This document shows positions 55,526 to 64,000 of a DNA stretch of 64,000 nucleotides, in pieces. The position numbers and the translations under genes are program-made. Position 1 is the stretch's first letter, and the number at the start of each line of letters is the position of its first letter. Location: positions 16,262 through 80,261 of the forward strand of contig JAUIFC010000004.1 of assembly GCA_030429455.1 (NCBI GenBank), written 5' to 3'. A model generated the notes under the pieces. The model ran no database searches, had not been told where the DNA came from, and saw only the letters and a list, made by a program, of their open reading frames with translations. Source of the DNA: Bacteroidia bacterium (GTDB taxonomy: Bacteria; Bacteroidota; Bacteroidia; Flavobacteriales; Flavobacteriaceae).

Positions 55526-55556
55526 CAAAGGTAGAGAATTACAGAATAAATATAAA
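55526..55556 (-). promoter_or_regulatory. Promoter of the mevalonate operon
   Basis: On the complement: TTTA (55553-55556), 19-base spacer, TACCTTTG (55526-55533); close to the TTTG-N19-TAnnTTTG consensus. The mvaD ATG follows 17 bases later. Confidence 0.65.
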
Positions 55557-55652
55557 CGCAACAGAATAAATGTAAGTTTCCATAAGGACTAAATTTAACA
55601 TTTGTCTAAATTTTATTGATTAGAAAAAAATAAATGTTTATTTTAGTTATCG

Positions 55653-56132
55653 ATGAAAAGAAAAAAACTATATAGAATATTAATTTGTATTGTTATTTGT
55701 TTGGGAGTTGGCTTTCTGTCTAGTATTGCCACTCAAACAGGTGTAAACGGCTGGTACAAAACTATCGTAAAACCTAGTTTTACTCCACCAAATTTTGTGT
55801 TTGCTCCCGTTTGGACGGTACTTTACATTTTGATGGGTATATCTGCTGGACTTGTTTGGAGTCGCGGTTCTTATCATAAATGGGTGAAAACAGCGCTTTA
55901 CCATTTTGTTTTTCAATTACTTTTCAATGCCCTTTGGTCTTTGGTCTTTTTTGGATTAGAACAACCTTTATTTGCGTTATTAATTATCATTACATTGTTT
56001 ATACTTATCCTTTTAACTATAAAATGGTTCAAAATAGTTAATAAAACAGCAGCTTACCTCTTAATTCCTTATGTTATTTGGGTAGCTTTTGCTACAGTTT
56101 TAAACTTTGAAATCTGGCGATTGAATAGTTAA
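55653..56132 (+). CDS. tspO: TspO/MBR-family tryptophan-rich sensory protein
   Basis: 159 residues, five membrane helices. Conserved YKTIVKPSFTPPNFVFAPVWTVLYILMG is the family core, with NALWSLVFFGLEQP and IPYVIWVAFATVLNFEIW. TspO proteins bind porphyrins and respond to stress, light or oxygen; the role here is unknown. It is the last clearly native gene before the foreign block. Confidence 0.92.
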   Translation: MKRKKLYRILICIVICLGVGFLSSIATQTGVNGWYKTIVKPSFTPPNFVFAPVWTVLYILMGISAGLVWSRGSYHKWVKTALYHFVFQLLFNALWSLVFFGLEQPLFALLIIITLFILILLTIKWFKIVNKTAAYLLIPYVIWVAFATVLNFEIWRLNS

Positions 56133-56173
56133 TCATTTATTTAAACCAATTATAATTGTATAAATTAGTATAT

Positions 56174-57985
56174 ATGAAGACAACAACAATTACATTGTTT
56201 ATATGCCTTTTGTTTACATCCAATAGCAGTAACAATGTAGAGTTTAGTCCATTGCAAGACGGCTATGACATCTATCTCAAACAGGTAGCAGACGTAACAA
56301 ATAATCTTGATAACCGAAAATATATTATAAAACCTAACCCGTTGCGCCCAAAAATGACTGCACTATTCGGTGACCTTCTAGACCATGGTAATTTCGGTGA
56401 AGACGTAGAACTTAAAGAAAAAGATTTAGATGCAATTTTGTCAGGTTCCATCAAGGATGATTCAGCGATTATCGCCGCCGTAGAAGATACCGCTTATAAA
56501 GCTCCCACAATCATGCAGGCGGTAAAAGAATCGTATGAAAAGGCCGTGGATGGGTATAAAACAGTTCGGGCGAACTTTGATAAAGATGATCCAAAGTCAG
56601 ATGCCATAATGCGTAAGGCTGTAAATAGTTTCAAGCAAATTAAGAGGCAATATGACAGGTCACTAGGATATGTTGATGTGTTGAGTGCTGATGACTCTTA
56701 TCATAATGGTTATAACGATGCTGGTGTACGTGATGTTATCACGTATGAAAGTGCATTATATACTGGTATTAACGAGCCTGGGCTCGAAACCGGTGCGTTT
56801 ATGAATGGCTTTTTGTTCGCCACCGTTAACGTACACAATGTGCTTGTGCGCCGTGCAGAAAAAACAGGTGTAATTAAAGACGATGAAATCACCTTTTTCG
56901 AAACGACAAACGAACCAATTACCATGACCATCAATCAGGCGATAGCGTTGAAAGAATGCGCAGTAGATGGTCGTGACGATGACGAACTTGATAAGCGCAC
57001 TGCGTTTGTGGTGGGCGCTTTAACTAGCTTGCATTTTCAGCAAGAAGAAAAAACGTGCTATAATGGTGTAGTGCAGGAAATGTTGGATTATAATTCAGGC
57101 ATGCCGGATCAAGCCAGCAAAAGTAACGGCCGCGACAAAAGGAATATAGACATGACAACCAACCCAAACCAATCTAGCTATCGGCTAGATACACCACAGA
57201 CCCCTAAATCAACGGCGGAGTTAAAAGAAGCATTATGCGATATTGCTGATGAGAAAAGCCCATATCATACGGCGATACGGGTGCGTGATTTTGCGCGCGG
57301 TGAAGATCGCATATTCGAATTTTCAAATGGTTTAATTAATTTTATAGGCGTCCAAACTCAAAAAGGCGAGGGGATTAACAGTACACCCGAAACCATCGAT
57401 TATGTATTATCCAATGCCGTCAAAGATGGCAGTGTAGGCGCTGCCGCTGCTTACTTGGCTGTTCGTGGTACGAACACAGATGTAATGGCGGTGGATGACA
57501 CGCGCAGCAATGGCATTGACGATGAAAAAGTGCAAAAGTTCGTTCAGAATCAGCTGGTCGAGCATTACTATTCCAAGACGGAGGGCATTGAAGCCGACGC
57601 CTTCATGGATGGTTATCTGTTCTCCACGATTAATCTAGACCTTACAATAGTGCCGCAAAAAGAGGCAACGGAGGATTATGCAACCAATCTCAAGATGGCA
57701 AAAGAGAACTTGGCCAGCTTGAAAGATGATGAAAAGCTAAAGTTTTTTGGTGTCGAAATGAGCATCAACGAAGCCCGCGCCCTAATGGCACGCTGCACCG
57801 ATGGTGTGGACGATGCCGATATCAGCAAAAAACAGGCGCTCGCTGCTGGTGTGCTTGCTGGGCTAGATTACCAACGCCAGGCTGGTGTGTATTACGATGG
57901 CGTGTTGCGCAGCGAGATAGGCGCGTTGAATGCGCCCGAGACACCATCAAGTAAAAATGACGATTTTGGTCGCCCGCGCGACTAA
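56174..57985 (+). CDS. Unknown protein with internal duplication, in a compositionally foreign block
   Basis: 603 residues from the ATG at 56174 (a TTG at 56156 is less likely). The first ~20 residues are a weak signal-like stretch (MKTTTITLFICLLF). Two similar blocks, about 169-304 and 437-583, share DD, GAFMNGFLF versus DAFMDGYLF, an acidic stretch (DGRDDDELDKRTAFVVGAL versus DGVDDADISKKQALAAGVL) and CYNGVV versus YYDGVL. No known family recognised. G+C rises along the gene from AT-rich at the start to well above the local average at the end. The left boundary of the foreign DNA cannot be fixed; it may fall in the first 150 bases of this gene. Confidence 0.6.
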   Translation: MKTTTITLFICLLFTSNSSNNVEFSPLQDGYDIYLKQVADVTNNLDNRKYIIKPNPLRPKMTALFGDLLDHGNFGEDVELKEKDLDAILSGSIKDDSAIIAAVEDTAYKAPTIMQAVKESYEKAVDGYKTVRANFDKDDPKSDAIMRKAVNSFKQIKRQYDRSLGYVDVLSADDSYHNGYNDAGVRDVITYESALYTGINEPGLETGAFMNGFLFATVNVHNVLVRRAEKTGVIKDDEITFFETTNEPITMTINQAIALKECAVDGRDDDELDKRTAFVVGALTSLHFQQEEKTCYNGVVQEMLDYNSGMPDQASKSNGRDKRNIDMTTNPNQSSYRLDTPQTPKSTAELKEALCDIADEKSPYHTAIRVRDFARGEDRIFEFSNGLINFIGVQTQKGEGINSTPETIDYVLSNAVKDGSVGAAAAYLAVRGTNTDVMAVDDTRSNGIDDEKVQKFVQNQLVEHYYSKTEGIEADAFMDGYLFSTINLDLTIVPQKEATEDYATNLKMAKENLASLKDDEKLKFFGVEMSINEARALMARCTDGVDDADISKKQALAAGVLAGLDYQRQAGVYYDGVLRSEIGALNAPETPSSKNDDFGRPRD

Positions 57986-58080
57986 CCACCCAACCCAGCA
58001 GGGCCCAGTGATTGACGGCCGCGGCGGCCGATAGTCACTCATTCCTTGCCCCGGGCGCGCAGGCGCGCTAAGCTTGGGGC
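57986..58080. other. Very GC-rich spacer with a stem-loop, foreign block
   Basis: The 60 bases 58021-58080 contain 43 G or C. AGTGA and TCACT bracket GGCCGCGGCGGCC, which could form a hairpin ending the preceding gene. This composition is wholly unlike the 25-35% G+C noncoding DNA elsewhere in the window. Confidence 0.6.
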
Positions 58081-58434
58081 ATGGGCCATTCCTCACATTC
58101 TCGGCACAAGGCGCTTGTGGCGTCGCAACGCACCCATTCGGTGCAGGCCGATGCGGGCGAGCTGTATGCCGCCCTCGATTTGGGCACGAACAATTGCCGC
58201 CTGCTGGTGGCCAAGCCCTATTTCGCCAAAAACACTGCCAAAAAAAGCCTAAAAGTCGTGGATTCCTATTCCCGCATTGTGCGCCTCGGCGAGGGGGTGA
58301 GCGATACGGGCATGCTTTCAGAAGAGGCAATGAAACGCACCCTTAAGGCGCTGGAGGCCTGCAAAAAGAAACTGGGCCGCCATTTTTGTAAGAATACATG
58401 TCCTTATTTTCTTGACTTATTCCATTATGGATAG
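58081..58434 (+). pseudogene. Truncated exopolyphosphatase/Ppx-GppA, alphaproteobacterial type
   Basis: The frame encodes 117 residues. Residues 27-101 match the N-terminus of Ppx/GppA phosphatases: ELYAALDLGTNNCRLLVAKP is the phosphate-binding ASKHA motif and VDSYSRIVRLGEGVSDTG follows. At about 58383 (after KKKLGRH) similarity stops and 16 unrelated AT-rich codons lead to a stop. Complete proteins have several hundred residues, so only about a quarter is present. The wording and codon use look alphaproteobacterial. Truncation at a sharp composition break shows a recombination or assembly junction. Confidence 0.8.
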
Positions 58435-58531
58435 AAAAACATATAAAACAAGCTAAAAAAAGCAGGTTATGTCTTGGGCTCTTAATAAACCTATACCTTA
58501 AATGAAAGGGAAATTTTTGAAGCTGTTCCAT
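58384..58531 (-). pseudogene. Truncated N-terminus of a flavobacterial-type secreted protein
   Basis: Read on the complement from the ATG at 58531: MEQLQKFPFHLRYRF, a basic segment, a hydrophobic core LLFLACFICFSI and a cleavage-like HNGISQ, then ENKDMYSYKN. This is a plausible signal peptide followed by the start of a mature protein. The coding sense ends at the same point (about 58383) where the foreign Ppx fragment begins. The rest of the gene is not found left of the block. Confidence 0.45.
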
Positions 58532-58534
58532 TTT

Positions 58535-59383
58535 GAAATTTTTTTAAACATGCTAATTTATATGACATACACTTATACTTTAGTTGAAACATACTTAATC
58601 TTTTCAGAAACTTGGATTTCTATAAACTTGAAATGAAAGTATAATCAATTTATAGTCAGTTCCAAAACACGACAGCGAGATTTACTAAAGTCCAAGCAGG
58701 AAAACATTCATGAGATGAAATAGAATTGTTTTTAAAACATAGATACTACTATAAGTAGAGGAATTGATCATGATAGGCATATTATGAATAACATTAATCA
58801 GAAAAGCGAACGAAAATACATACCTATTACTAATAAGTAAAACAAAGTTTAAAAACTTTTCTTTTATATGCCAAAAGAAATTTATAGTTTTGGTTTAAAT
58901 CGAATATAAAAATATTTTATGCAGAACATTACTGATTTATTAAATATTCTATTACAAAACTCAAAAAATTCATAAGTTGATTGGCATTAGGAATAGTCTT
59001 ATTTCAAAAGATGAAAAAAAAATTATCATTTTAGTAATTTTTTAGTCTATAAATTGCAATGTTTTAAGATAAAGCTTATATCGCTAAATGACGATGTATA
59101 AATTGCAAAAATATTATACATAAAAGTCTTATATTCAATGTTTTAATCAAGATTATACGTTCATAATTTGTTGCTAATATTTAACTTAAAACACACCATA
59201 TTGTATATAAAAAAAAATATTATGAAATGCATTTCGACTAATAAAAATATTATTTTTAAGTAAACATTTAAAGAGAAATTAGTTTAACTAATAAAAATTA
59301 TTATTTTTACCTTCGAAATAATTAAGTCAATATCGCATAATCTAACAGTTAAACTTAACACTAATTTACAAAACCAATATGAT
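58535..59383. other. AT-rich noncoding stretch upstream of the large repeat protein
   Basis: About 850 bases with no credible gene on either strand; a 60-base sample at 59041-59100 has 15 G or C. Near its right end an AT-rich motif starting ACTAATAAAAAT occurs twice, at 59237 and 59287, exactly 50 bases apart. It should hold the promoter for the gene at 59384, but no clean TAnnTTTG box was seen. Confidence 0.4.
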
Positions 59384-62300
59384 ATGATACAATTAATACA
59401 CAAAAATTTATTGATGCTAGGTGTATTGACCTTTTTAGGTGTGCACTTGAGTTTTGCAGCAGACTCTAACAGCATAGATCCAACACCACCAAGTTTTACG
59501 GTGGCAGCTGATGGAAAGACATGTTTATGTCCAGATGCATCGGATGGAGATTCAGGGATTGTTAGCATAGGAGGACAAGACAAAACGTTTACTAAACGAA
59601 ATCGCACACAGTTACTTGCATTAATCAATACTGATCCAACTAATCCAGAAATTGCATTAACTTGTACAAGTGGAATTACAAACATGACAGATTTGTTTAG
59701 AAATAAATCAACATTTAATCAAGACTTAAGCGGTTGGGATGTGTCTGATGTTACCGATATGAGAAGAATGTTCCAAAATTCTGGATTTAACCAAGATATA
59801 AGTAACTGGGATGTTTCCAATGTTACGAATATGAATCAAATGTTTAGAGGAACACCATTCAACCAGCCTTTAGGAGATTGGGATGTGACCAATGTAACTC
59901 GTATGCATTTAATGTTTAAGCAGGCCGCGTCTTTTAATCAAGATATCGGCAACTGGCAAGTACAGAATGTTGAAAATATGAGGGAAATGTTTAGTAGTGC
60001 AACTAGTTTTAATCAAGACATATCTTCATGGGATGTTTCCAGTGTTACCAATATGGTTCGAATGTTCAGAGGAGCAACTGTCTTTAATCAAGACTTATCC
60101 AATTGGTGTGTTAGTCAAATACCAGTTGAGCCTACAGATTTTGCTTTAAATAGTGCATTAACTAATCCGAATTTACCTAATTGGGGAGTTCCTTGTGCTG
60201 GTGATGCGAACCCAAATTTTACTCTTGGAGCAGACGGCAAGACATGTTTATGTCCAGATGCTGCAGATGGTGAGTCAGGACCATTAACGATAAATGGAAC
60301 AGAAAAGACTTTTACCAAACGAAGTTTAGCACAATTACAATCTTTGATATCTACCAATATTAATGACCCAGAAATTGCATTGACATGTACTAGTGGAATC
60401 ACAAATATGCAGGATTTATTTAATGGCAAAGATACATTTAACCAAGATCTAAGCAGTTGGGATGTTTCCAATGTTACCAACATGAGAAGATTGTTTTTCA
60501 GAGCCAATGCCTTTGATCAGGATATTAGCAATTGGGATGTGTCTAGTGTAACTGACATGAACCAGATGTTTAGACAGGCGTTTATTTTTAATCAAGACAT
60601 CGGGGATTGGGATGTTTTAAACGTAACCAATATGAAGTTTATGTTTAGACAGGCTTTCCAATTTAACCAAGACATAGGCGATTGGGACGTAAGCAGTGCA
60701 ACTAATATGGATGGCATGTTTCAACAGGCAACAGTCTTTAATCAAGACCTTACAGACTGGTGTGTAGAGCAGATTGCGAGTGAACCAACCGAATTCTCCC
60801 AAAGTAGTGCTTTAACCAGCGGGAATGCACCTGATTGGGGTGCAGCATGTGAAGATCTTGCAAACCCAAATTTTGTTCTAGCGGCAGATGGTATGACATG
60901 TTTGTGTCCATTTGCTAATGATGGAGAAACAGGGGTATTAACTATTAATGGTGTCAATAAAATATTTACAAAACGCTCACTAGCAGAATTGCAAACGATA
61001 ATAGCTAACAATGCAAATGATTCTCAGATTGCATTGACGTGTACGAGTGGCATCACAGATATGCAGGAATTGTTTAAAGATAAAACTACGTTTAATCTAG
61101 ATTTAAGCGCTTGGGATGTATCTAGTGTTACTAATATGAGAAGTATGTTTCAAAATACGGCATTCGATCATAATATTTCACATTGGGATGTTTCAGATGT
61201 TACCAACATGCGATTTATGTTCAGTAATACGCCATTCAACCACGCCATTGGCGATTGGGACGTTAGCAGTGTAACTGATATGAATTTTATGTTTTTAGAA
61301 TCACAACTTTTTAACCAAGATATAGGTCTTTGGAATGTAACAAATGTGACAACAATGACAGATATGTTCGGGCAAGCGACAATGTTCAATCAAGATATAT
61401 CGGCATGGAACGTAGAAAATGTAACCAATATGGATCGTATGTTCCGTCTAGCTGCAGCATTTAATCAGGATCTTTCCAATTGGTGTGTCGAGCAGATTGA
61501 AAATGAACCTTCTCAATTTGCTGAAGATACTTTTGAGAATGGGAATAGACCTAACTGGGGTGCTTCTTGCGATGGTACTGGAAACCCAAACTTTACACTG
61601 GCAGCAGACGGCAAGACCTGTTTGTGTCCAGATGCAACAGATGGAGAAACAGGAATATTATTGGTTAATGGCATAAATCAAGTATTTACGAAACGAAACC
61701 TTACTCAATTAAAAGCGTTAAGAGATAACGATCCTAACGACCCAGAAATTGCATTAACATGTACAAGTGGAATTACAAATATGGAGAATTTGTTTAATGG
61801 ACAAAATGGGTTTAATCAGGATTTAAGCAGTTGGGATGTGTCTAATGTCACAACCATGAGACGAATGTTTCAAAACTCAGGATTCGACCAAGATATAAGT
61901 AACTGGGATGTTTCTAATGTGACCAATATGTCACAACTGTTTAGAGGAACACCATTCAACCAAGCCATTGGAGATTGGGATGTGAGTAGTGTAACCAACA
62001 TGCAATTGATGTTCAAGCAAGCCTCAGATTTCAATCAAGATATTGATGATTGGACTACAGTAAGTGTTACTAATATGAGAGAAATGTTTGATCAGGCGTC
62101 CAGTTTTAATCAAGATGTCTCGGGATGGGAAGTCGAAAATGTAACAAATATGTCAGGGATGTTCAGAAACGCCTCAATATTTGATCAAGACTTATCCTTA
62201 TGGTGTGTGGAGCAGATTGCATCAGCGCCTACAGATTTTGCTACTGGTTCTCCTTTGAATTCGAGTCCAAGTAATCATCCTGACTGGGGTGCGACTTGTG

Positions 62301-63961
62301 CGACAGATATAGTATATACAACAGCCAATGGTTTCCAACCCGTAGATCCAAACAATGATACAGCTGTAACATACAACCTTGATGTTCAGGATGGTACAGC
62401 GGTGATTACAGCTGCTTTAACCTTTGGCTCTATAACAGTTAGACCTGGCGCAGTAATAGATTTAGATGAAGATATTATAGTAATAGATGAGATGCTATTT
62501 GAAAGTGATGCCTCAGGTAGTGGTCAAATAGCAGATATGACAGGCGTTACTATTACAGGAGATGTAAGAGTACAACGTTATATACCAGCCAAAAGAGCAT
62601 TCCGTTTTTTAAGTTCAGCAGTTGGAGGTCAAAGTTTTGCAGATTCTTGGCAACAAGATACACATATCACGGGAGCACAAGGAATAGTAGGACAAACAAG
62701 TCCTGAGGGCTTAGACTATACTAACTCAGGTTTTGCATCGCTCTTTACTTACGATGTTCAAAACGACGATTGGGCAGCAGTTCTCAATACAAAGACAACA
62801 AACTTGGAAGTAGGAACAGGCTACAGATTATTTGTAAGAGGAGATCGCACAATAGATTTAAATGACAACAATGCACCAGCTACAGTGACTACACTCGAAG
62901 CAAGAGGAAATCTAATGGTTGGTGATTTAACAACAGGAACTGATTTACCTGCTTTATCCAGTATGCCGAGCAAGTTTAGCCTTGTTGGAAATCCATACCA
63001 AGCCGTAGTAGATTTTAGTGCGACTGATAGAACAAATTTAACTGACTTTATATACGTTTGGGATGCATCAATAGCAGGAGATAATGGTAATGGAGGATAT
63101 GTAACAGTTCCATTAGGTGTTGGTCCACAAGCCCCATCGGCTTCAGACGCAACGAAATATTTGGCGCCTGGACAAGCTATCTTTGTTGAAAATACAGCAG
63201 CAGGAAACGCATCTATAGTGTTCAGTGAAAGTGATAAAGCAGTTGAAGAAGCTCAAGTGACAGTATTTGATACTTATGCAGATTTCTTTATAAACTCTAG
63301 ATTATTTTCAACTTCAAATTATCAGAACAATGATAGAGAAAGCGATGCCATCAGTATACGATTCAATCAAAGTTATACGACAATAGCAAGTTCAGGAGAG
63401 GATTCTGGCAAGTTACCAAATCCAGGAGAGAACTACGCAGTATTAAACAATGGATATAGAGCCATAGATAATCAAAACATACCAGTAGATGGTCATCAAA
63501 TCGATTTATCAATATGGAACTATCAAGAATTGGATTATACGTTGACATTTAGTTATGAGAATCAGCCATCAAATTTAAAGGTATATTTACATGACACTTA
63601 TTTGAATACGCAGATAGAACTAACAGGAAACGATGTGTATAGTTTCACAGCCGATTCAAATCTTCCAGGCAGTGTGGCACCTACGCGTTTTCACTTAAGT
63701 TTTGAAAACCAAACCTTATCTAACACAGATTTTGCTTTAAGCGGCATAAGCTTGTATCCAAACCCAGTACAAGGTGAGTTAAACATTAACTTACCATCGG
63801 GAATAGAGATAAGCACGGTTAAAGTATTTAACACTTTAGGACAACAAGTTCAAAGTACAACAAGATCTCAGGTAGATATGAGCGGACTTACATCAGGAGT
63901 TTATTTTGTAGAAATCACGACCAATAAAGGTCAACATACACAGAAAGTGATTAAGGATTAA
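59384..63961 (+). CDS. Giant BspA-like (DUF285) surface protein, four modules, type IX sorting domain
   Basis: 1525 residues. Signal peptide ending LSFAA. Four modules begin at the codons for ADGKTCLCP near 59520, 60240, 60897 and 61617. Each has a cap (CLCP, FTKR, EIALTCTSGITNM), five to seven repeats of about 24-25 residues of FNQDISNWDVSNVTNM type, and a closure with NWCVEQI, a SAL-type segment and NWG. Conserved Cys residues in cap and closure suggest a disulfide-locked solenoid. From about residue 975 there is a beta-rich stretch (VQRYIPAKRAFRFLSSAV) common in flavobacterial secreted proteins. The end (ISLYPNPVQGELNINLPSG, GVYFVEITTNKG) is a type IX type A sorting domain. It is probably a surface adhesin; paralogue of the gene at 6686-7993. 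Confidence 0.85.
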   Translation: MIQLIHKNLLMLGVLTFLGVHLSFAADSNSIDPTPPSFTVAADGKTCLCPDASDGDSGIVSIGGQDKTFTKRNRTQLLALINTDPTNPEIALTCTSGITNMTDLFRNKSTFNQDLSGWDVSDVTDMRRMFQNSGFNQDISNWDVSNVTNMNQMFRGTPFNQPLGDWDVTNVTRMHLMFKQAASFNQDIGNWQVQNVENMREMFSSATSFNQDISSWDVSSVTNMVRMFRGATVFNQDLSNWCVSQIPVEPTDFALNSALTNPNLPNWGVPCAGDANPNFTLGADGKTCLCPDAADGESGPLTINGTEKTFTKRSLAQLQSLISTNINDPEIALTCTSGITNMQDLFNGKDTFNQDLSSWDVSNVTNMRRLFFRANAFDQDISNWDVSSVTDMNQMFRQAFIFNQDIGDWDVLNVTNMKFMFRQAFQFNQDIGDWDVSSATNMDGMFQQATVFNQDLTDWCVEQIASEPTEFSQSSALTSGNAPDWGAACEDLANPNFVLAADGMTCLCPFANDGETGVLTINGVNKIFTKRSLAELQTIIANNANDSQIALTCTSGITDMQELFKDKTTFNLDLSAWDVSSVTNMRSMFQNTAFDHNISHWDVSDVTNMRFMFSNTPFNHAIGDWDVSSVTDMNFMFLESQLFNQDIGLWNVTNVTTMTDMFGQATMFNQDISAWNVENVTNMDRMFRLAAAFNQDLSNWCVEQIENEPSQFAEDTFENGNRPNWGASCDGTGNPNFTLAADGKTCLCPDATDGETGILLVNGINQVFTKRNLTQLKALRDNDPNDPEIALTCTSGITNMENLFNGQNGFNQDLSSWDVSNVTTMRRMFQNSGFDQDISNWDVSNVTNMSQLFRGTPFNQAIGDWDVSSVTNMQLMFKQASDFNQDIDDWTTVSVTNMREMFDQASSFNQDVSGWEVENVTNMSGMFRNASIFDQDLSLWCVEQIASAPTDFATGSPLNSSPSNHPDWGATCATDIVYTTANGFQPVDPNNDTAVTYNLDVQDGTAVITAALTFGSITVRPGAVIDLDEDIIVIDEMLFESDASGSGQIADMTGVTITGDVRVQRYIPAKRAFRFLSSAVGGQSFADSWQQDTHITGAQGIVGQTSPEGLDYTNSGFASLFTYDVQNDDWAAVLNTKTTNLEVGTGYRLFVRGDRTIDLNDNNAPATVTTLEARGNLMVGDLTTGTDLPALSSMPSKFSLVGNPYQAVVDFSATDRTNLTDFIYVWDASIAGDNGNGGYVTVPLGVGPQAPSASDATKYLAPGQAIFVENTAAGNASIVFSESDKAVEEAQVTVFDTYADFFINSRLFSTSNYQNNDRESDAISIRFNQSYTTIASSGEDSGKLPNPGENYAVLNNGYRAIDNQNIPVDGHQIDLSIWNYQELDYTLTFSYENQPSNLKVYLHDTYLNTQIELTGNDVYSFTADSNLPGSVAPTRFHLSFENQTLSNTDFALSGISLYPNPVQGELNINLPSGIEISTVKVFNTLGQQVQSTTRSQVDMSGLTSGVYFVEITTNKGQHTQKVIKD

Positions 63962-63968
63962 TAACCTC

Positions 63969-63988
63969 TCTAGCGATTATTAGCTAGA
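63969..63988 (+). other. Hairpin just after the large repeat protein gene
   Basis: TCTAGC (63969-63974) pairs with GCTAGA (63983-63988) over an 8-base loop. No T-tract follows within the window, so terminator function is uncertain. Confidence 0.35.
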
Positions 63989-64000
63989 TCAAGAAAATAA

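Noticed and set aside
57947..58330. 127-codon minus-strand frame across the GC-rich foreign segment
   Set aside because: High G+C suppresses stop codons in all frames; the plus-strand Ppx frame has clear family motifs and this one has none.
56133..58531. Foreign block as a prophage, plasmid or insertion sequence
   Set aside because: No integrase, transposase, terminal repeats or phage genes were seen at either end.
60115..61389. Several minus-strand frames of 60-130 codons opposite the large repeat protein
   Set aside because: They recur at the same place in every module and mirror the repeat coding sequence.
1..64000. tRNA and rRNA genes
   Set aside because: No cloverleaf-like segment with a TTCGA-type arm or rRNA core sequence was recognised on either strand by eye; a covariance search would be needed to be certain.

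Overview
The window looks like one stretch of a Bacteroidota chromosome, most likely a marine member of the Flavobacteriaceae. The evidence is low G+C, outer-membrane lipoproteins, SusC/SusD transport, type IX secretion C-terminal domains, a mevalonate pathway operon, and repeated promoters of the Bacteroidota form TAnnTTTG. No rRNA, tRNA, CRISPR array, transposase or integrase was seen.

Left part (1-33.4 kb). 1-4.9 kb is an exported sugar-oxidation cluster: nucleoside-symporter-type transporter, lipoprotein sugar isomerase/epimerase, GMC oxidoreductase with its Tat-type small subunit, and a DUF1080 lipoprotein. 5-15.4 kb holds a serine hydrolase, a BspA-like repeat protein, greA, an M14 peptidase, an Lhr-like repair helicase and ferritin, with two short intergenic repeat elements. 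15.4-17.3 kb is a small cassette bounded by a duplicated ferritin 3' end; it carries a structured leader, a cysteine-rich lipoprotein and a C-tail membrane protein. After rnr comes a polysaccharide utilization locus at 19.9-33.4 kb: ECF sigma, FecR anti-sigma, SusC with a signalling domain, SusD, a glycoamylase-fold lipoprotein, a PKD lipoprotein, a repeat-containing type IX cargo and a GH35 enzyme.

Centre (33.4-43 kb). A 1-kb AT-rich gap with four clustered DnaA-box-like sites lies before rpiB, and two perfect 14-bp parS palindromes flank mnmG 6-8 kb further on. From rpiB to 47.3 kb every gene is on the plus strand. Together this suggests that the chromosome origin region lies in the window.

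Right part (43-64 kb). Housekeeping genes (OmpH-like, esterase, M17 aminopeptidase) are followed by a convergent set of ATP-grasp, carboxylate-amine ligase, class I amidotransferase and esterase genes that looks like an uncharacterised peptide/amide-forming pathway. Next are mvaD, a mevalonate kinase, a UbiA prenyltransferase and tspO. A block from about 56.2 to 58.38 kb is compositionally foreign (locally above 70% G+C). It carries a 603-residue internally duplicated protein and an alphaproteobacterial-type Ppx/GppA fragment cut off abruptly, and a flavobacterial-looking secreted-protein start on the other strand is cut at the same point. It is either a recent transfer or an assembly chimera. 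The window closes with a 1525-residue BspA-like protein with four disulfide-capped modules and a type IX sorting domain, related to the smaller protein at 6.7 kb.
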